20,094 nucleotides of DNA. Source: CAYZJD01 sp964478455. Its GTDB lineage: Bacteria; Acidobacteriota; Terriglobia; Bryobacterales; Bryobacteraceae. Position numbers and translations under genes: made by a program. Of the stretch, positions 18,900 through 20,094 are shown piece after piece; positions within the stretch are counted from its first letter, which is position 1, and every line of letters starts with the position of its first letter. Where the stretch lies: positions 1-20,094 of the forward strand of contig CAYZJD010000036.1 in NCBI GenBank assembly GCA_964478455.1. The letters run 5' to 3'. The notes under the pieces were generated by a model that had not been told where the DNA came from, did not search any database, and saw only the letters and a program-made list of their open reading frames with translations.

Positions 18900-18957
18900 T
18901 TGACAATCGCTGTTCAATGATACAGAATATTCTGTAATGAAGAATATTCTGTATCAT
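18900..18957 (+). promoter_or_regulatory. Promoter with two overlapping palindromic operator sites
   Basis: A perfect -35 TTGACA (18900-18905), a 17-base spacer and CAGAAT (18923-18928) form a promoter. ACAGAATATTCTGT (18922-18935) is a perfect palindrome on the -10, and AGAATATTCT (18941-18950) repeats its core 18 bases on. Together they make a larger perfect 16-bp inverted repeat, 18917-18932 with 18942-18957, around 9 bases. Both AT-rich sites lie in a GC-rich region, over the -10 and the start of the transcript, the place for a repressor. The winged-helix regulator at the end of this operon is the obvious candidate ligand. Confidence 0.75.
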
Positions 18958-18969
18958 GGAGGATTTGAA

Positions 18970-19578
18970 ATGAATCTAATGGAAGATCTGCAACGTGTGG
19001 AAGAGCATACCTATCGCTCGGTTTTCGACGACGGCTTGGTGGACCTGTTCGCCGTCGTTGTCCTGCTGGGCTTCGGCATCGCCATGGTGACCGGCAGCTT
19101 CGTACCGATGATTCCCATCTACGCGTTGCCCTTTCTCTGGCCTCTGATCCGCAAGCGCTGGATCACCCCAAGGATGGGGTATGTACGGTTCTCCGCGGGG
19201 AGAAGGCAGAAAGAGCGCAGGGCGATGCATAAGGCGGTGGTCGCAGGGTTGTTGGTGTTTCTGGCCGGCGCGGCGCTCGCCATCACGATCGGCGTGCAGT
19301 TGATACCTATCCGGCGCCAGGCGGTCGTCCACTCGATCGGTCTGATGTTTACGCTCGCCATGCTGACAATCATGGTGACCATGAGGATCCGTAGATTCGC
19401 TGTGTACGCGACCGCGATGCTGCTGGCGGCTGTGGCGGGGGTCGCTCTTGGCCTTTCCGCGGAAGTCTATGTGAACGGGATTGGGGCAGCCGTAACCGTT
19501 GCCGGGGTAGCGATGCTGTGGCGCTTTGCGCGGAAGCACCCCGCGATCCCGCCTGAGGAGCACCATGCCACCGGCTAG
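18970..19578 (+). CDS. Multi-pass membrane protein of unknown function, partner of regulator
   Basis: A 202-residue protein. A cytoplasmic N-terminus (MNLMEDLQRVEEHTYRSVFD) is followed by about five hydrophobic segments (28-60, 92-115, 121-142, 146-165, 172-188) and a short basic tail. The start at 18970 is chosen because GGAGG lies seven bases upstream; an ATG at 18937 lies inside the operator palindrome and has no Shine-Dalgarno. The 3' end overlaps the regulator gene by 14 bases. A membrane protein co-made with a small winged-helix regulator is a common pairing in Acidobacteriota and relatives; the membrane protein may be the regulated output or a sensor. No family name is claimed. Confidence 0.85.
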   Translation: MNLMEDLQRVEEHTYRSVFDDGLVDLFAVVVLLGFGIAMVTGSFVPMIPIYALPFLWPLIRKRWITPRMGYVRFSAGRRQKERRAMHKAVVAGLLVFLAGAALAITIGVQLIPIRRQAVVHSIGLMFTLAMLTIMVTMRIRRFAVYATAMLLAAVAGVALGLSAEVYVNGIGAAVTVAGVAMLWRFARKHPAIPPEEHHATG

Positions 19579-19897
19579 TGAGCAGCACATTCTGCTTCAG
19601 CTCGACCGCACTGTGCATGAGCCGGCCAGGCTGGCGATTCTGACGCTGCTGGCGGGTGTGGAAACCGCAGATTTCATGTTCATCATGCATCGCGTGGGAT
19701 TAACGGGCGGCAACCTGGGTGCGCACATCACGAAGCTGCAGGAGCGTGGATTCGTCGAGGTTCGCAAGGAGTTCGTCGAAAAGCTGCCCCGGACTCTGGT
19801 GAGTTTGACTGAATCGGGGCGGGCGGCCTTGCTGGAGTATAGGAAAACATTCCAGCAAGTGTTGGAGACGATTCCCGCCGGGCCAAAAGCCCCATGA
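19565..19897 (+). CDS. Winged-helix transcriptional regulator (HTH_27/MarR-like)
   Basis: A 110-residue DNA-binding protein. LDRTVHEPARLAILTLLAG (about 12-30), DFMFIMHRVGLTGGNLGAHI and TKLQERGFVEVRKEFVEKLP form helices H1-H3 and the wing. LVSLTESGRAALLEYRKTF follows and would be the dimer helix. It fits the short winged-helix family found beside membrane proteins (PF13601 type). Start at the ATG at 19565 matches the family's usual length; its coding region overlaps the membrane protein by 14 bases. The likely target is the pair of palindromes ahead of the operon (18917-18957), giving autorepression. Effector unknown. Confidence 0.88.
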   Translation: MPPASEQHILLQLDRTVHEPARLAILTLLAGVETADFMFIMHRVGLTGGNLGAHITKLQERGFVEVRKEFVEKLPRTLVSLTESGRAALLEYRKTFQQVLETIPAGPKAP

Positions 19898-19952
19898 GAT
19901 TCAGCTTTGTGAGAGGTCGGCTATCCGGCCGCTTGCGAGTGAAGCTTCCACC

Positions 19953-19978
19953 TGGCCGAAAGCCATGGTTTCCGGCCA
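19953..19978. terminator. Imperfect hairpin between convergent genes
   Basis: TGGCC-G-AAA pairs with TTT-C-GGCCA around the loop GCCATGG, with one bulged C. It lies between the regulator stop and the convergent radical SAM gene's stop. The A/T stem tips would suit either strand, but no long T run follows, so a terminator role is only suggested. Confidence 0.4.
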
Positions 19979-19984
19979 CGCAGA

Positions 19985-20094
19985 CTACGCTACCTTCGCC
20001 ACCCGCGGCTCATACACGCAGCGCGGGTCCTCGGCCAGGAAATCGCCAGTCAGCGCGTACGCGCGCGAACGCGAGCCGCCGCACAGGTTGCGGT
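19985..20094 (-). CDS. Radical SAM/SPASM domain protein, C-terminal end (partial)
   Basis: The minus-strand frame entering from the right edge reads RNLCGGSRSRAYALTGDFLA then EDPRCVYEPRVAKVA and a stop. Cys-Gly-Gly followed by Arg-Ala-Tyr-Ala, Thr-Gly-Asp and a final Asp-Pro-x-Cys-x-Tyr-Glu-Pro is the familiar C-terminal tail of SPASM radical SAM proteins, including those of the NirJ/AhbD haem-pathway type. Both cysteines would ligate an auxiliary 4Fe-4S cluster. Only about 36 residues are in the window, so the exact member cannot be named. It is convergent with the winged-helix operon. Confidence 0.8.
   Translation of the reverse strand, partial: RNLCGGSRSRAYALTGDFLAEDPRCVYEPRVAKVA

Noticed and set aside
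18937..18969. Upstream ATG (18937) as the membrane protein start
   Set aside because: It lies inside the inverted repeat, lacks a Shine-Dalgarno, and the ATG at 18970 has GGAGG at ideal spacing.

Overview
The window is a high-GC, gene-dense stretch from a Gram-negative bacterium. An outer-membrane efflux channel, a lipoprotein periplasmic adaptor and an RND pump show the double membrane. The mix of gene families points to Acidobacteriota, possibly a Solibacter/Bryobacter-like lineage: a secreted esterase-like hydrolase, Uma2 proteins, a DUF2846 protein, a short winged-helix regulator with a membrane partner, and a radical SAM/SPASM tail. That assignment is inference, because no rRNA or marker gene is present.

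Layout. (1) 9053-151, all minus strand, reads as one long operon: outer membrane factor, periplasmic adaptor, RND permease, small DUF2892 membrane protein, cydA, cydB. It joins a tripartite efflux pump to a cytochrome bd quinol oxidase. It carries two lesions. The outer-membrane-factor gene has a single in-frame TGA with the rest of the frame intact. The RND 3' end is interrupted by a 500-bp unit bounded by an 80-bp direct repeat. That unit holds a plus-strand MNT nucleotidyltransferase (antitoxin type) and a truncated start of its likely HEPN toxin partner. (2) 9164-9574 is a divergent OsmC-family protein, followed by a large REP-like inverted repeat and a convergent DUF4143-type AAA ATPase (9725-11227). 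(3) 11342-14172, plus strand, is a compact run of ECF sigma factor, soluble zinc-finger anti-sigma, YwiC-like membrane protein and membrane polyferredoxin, which looks like a stress- or redox-controlled unit. (4) 17482-14182, minus strand, holds two tandem copies of a Uma2 gene followed by a large exported alpha/beta hydrolase. The 584-bp duplicated unit took the first codons of the hydrolase gene with it, leaving a relic between the Uma2 copies. (5) 17740-18810 holds two exported proteins of unknown role. (6) 18900-19897 is a membrane protein plus winged-helix regulator operon. Its promoter is overlaid by two palindromic operator-like sites, so autoregulation is likely. (7) At the right edge lies the C-terminal end of a minus-strand radical SAM/SPASM protein.

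The most notable signals are the decayed HEPN/MNT insertion in the pump gene, the lone TGA in the channel gene, the mosaic Uma2 duplication, two dispersed hairpins with compensatory base changes, and the operator/promoter at 18900-18957. No intergenic stretch reaches 300 bases; the longest (17510-17739) holds only a promoter-like pair next to the downstream start.
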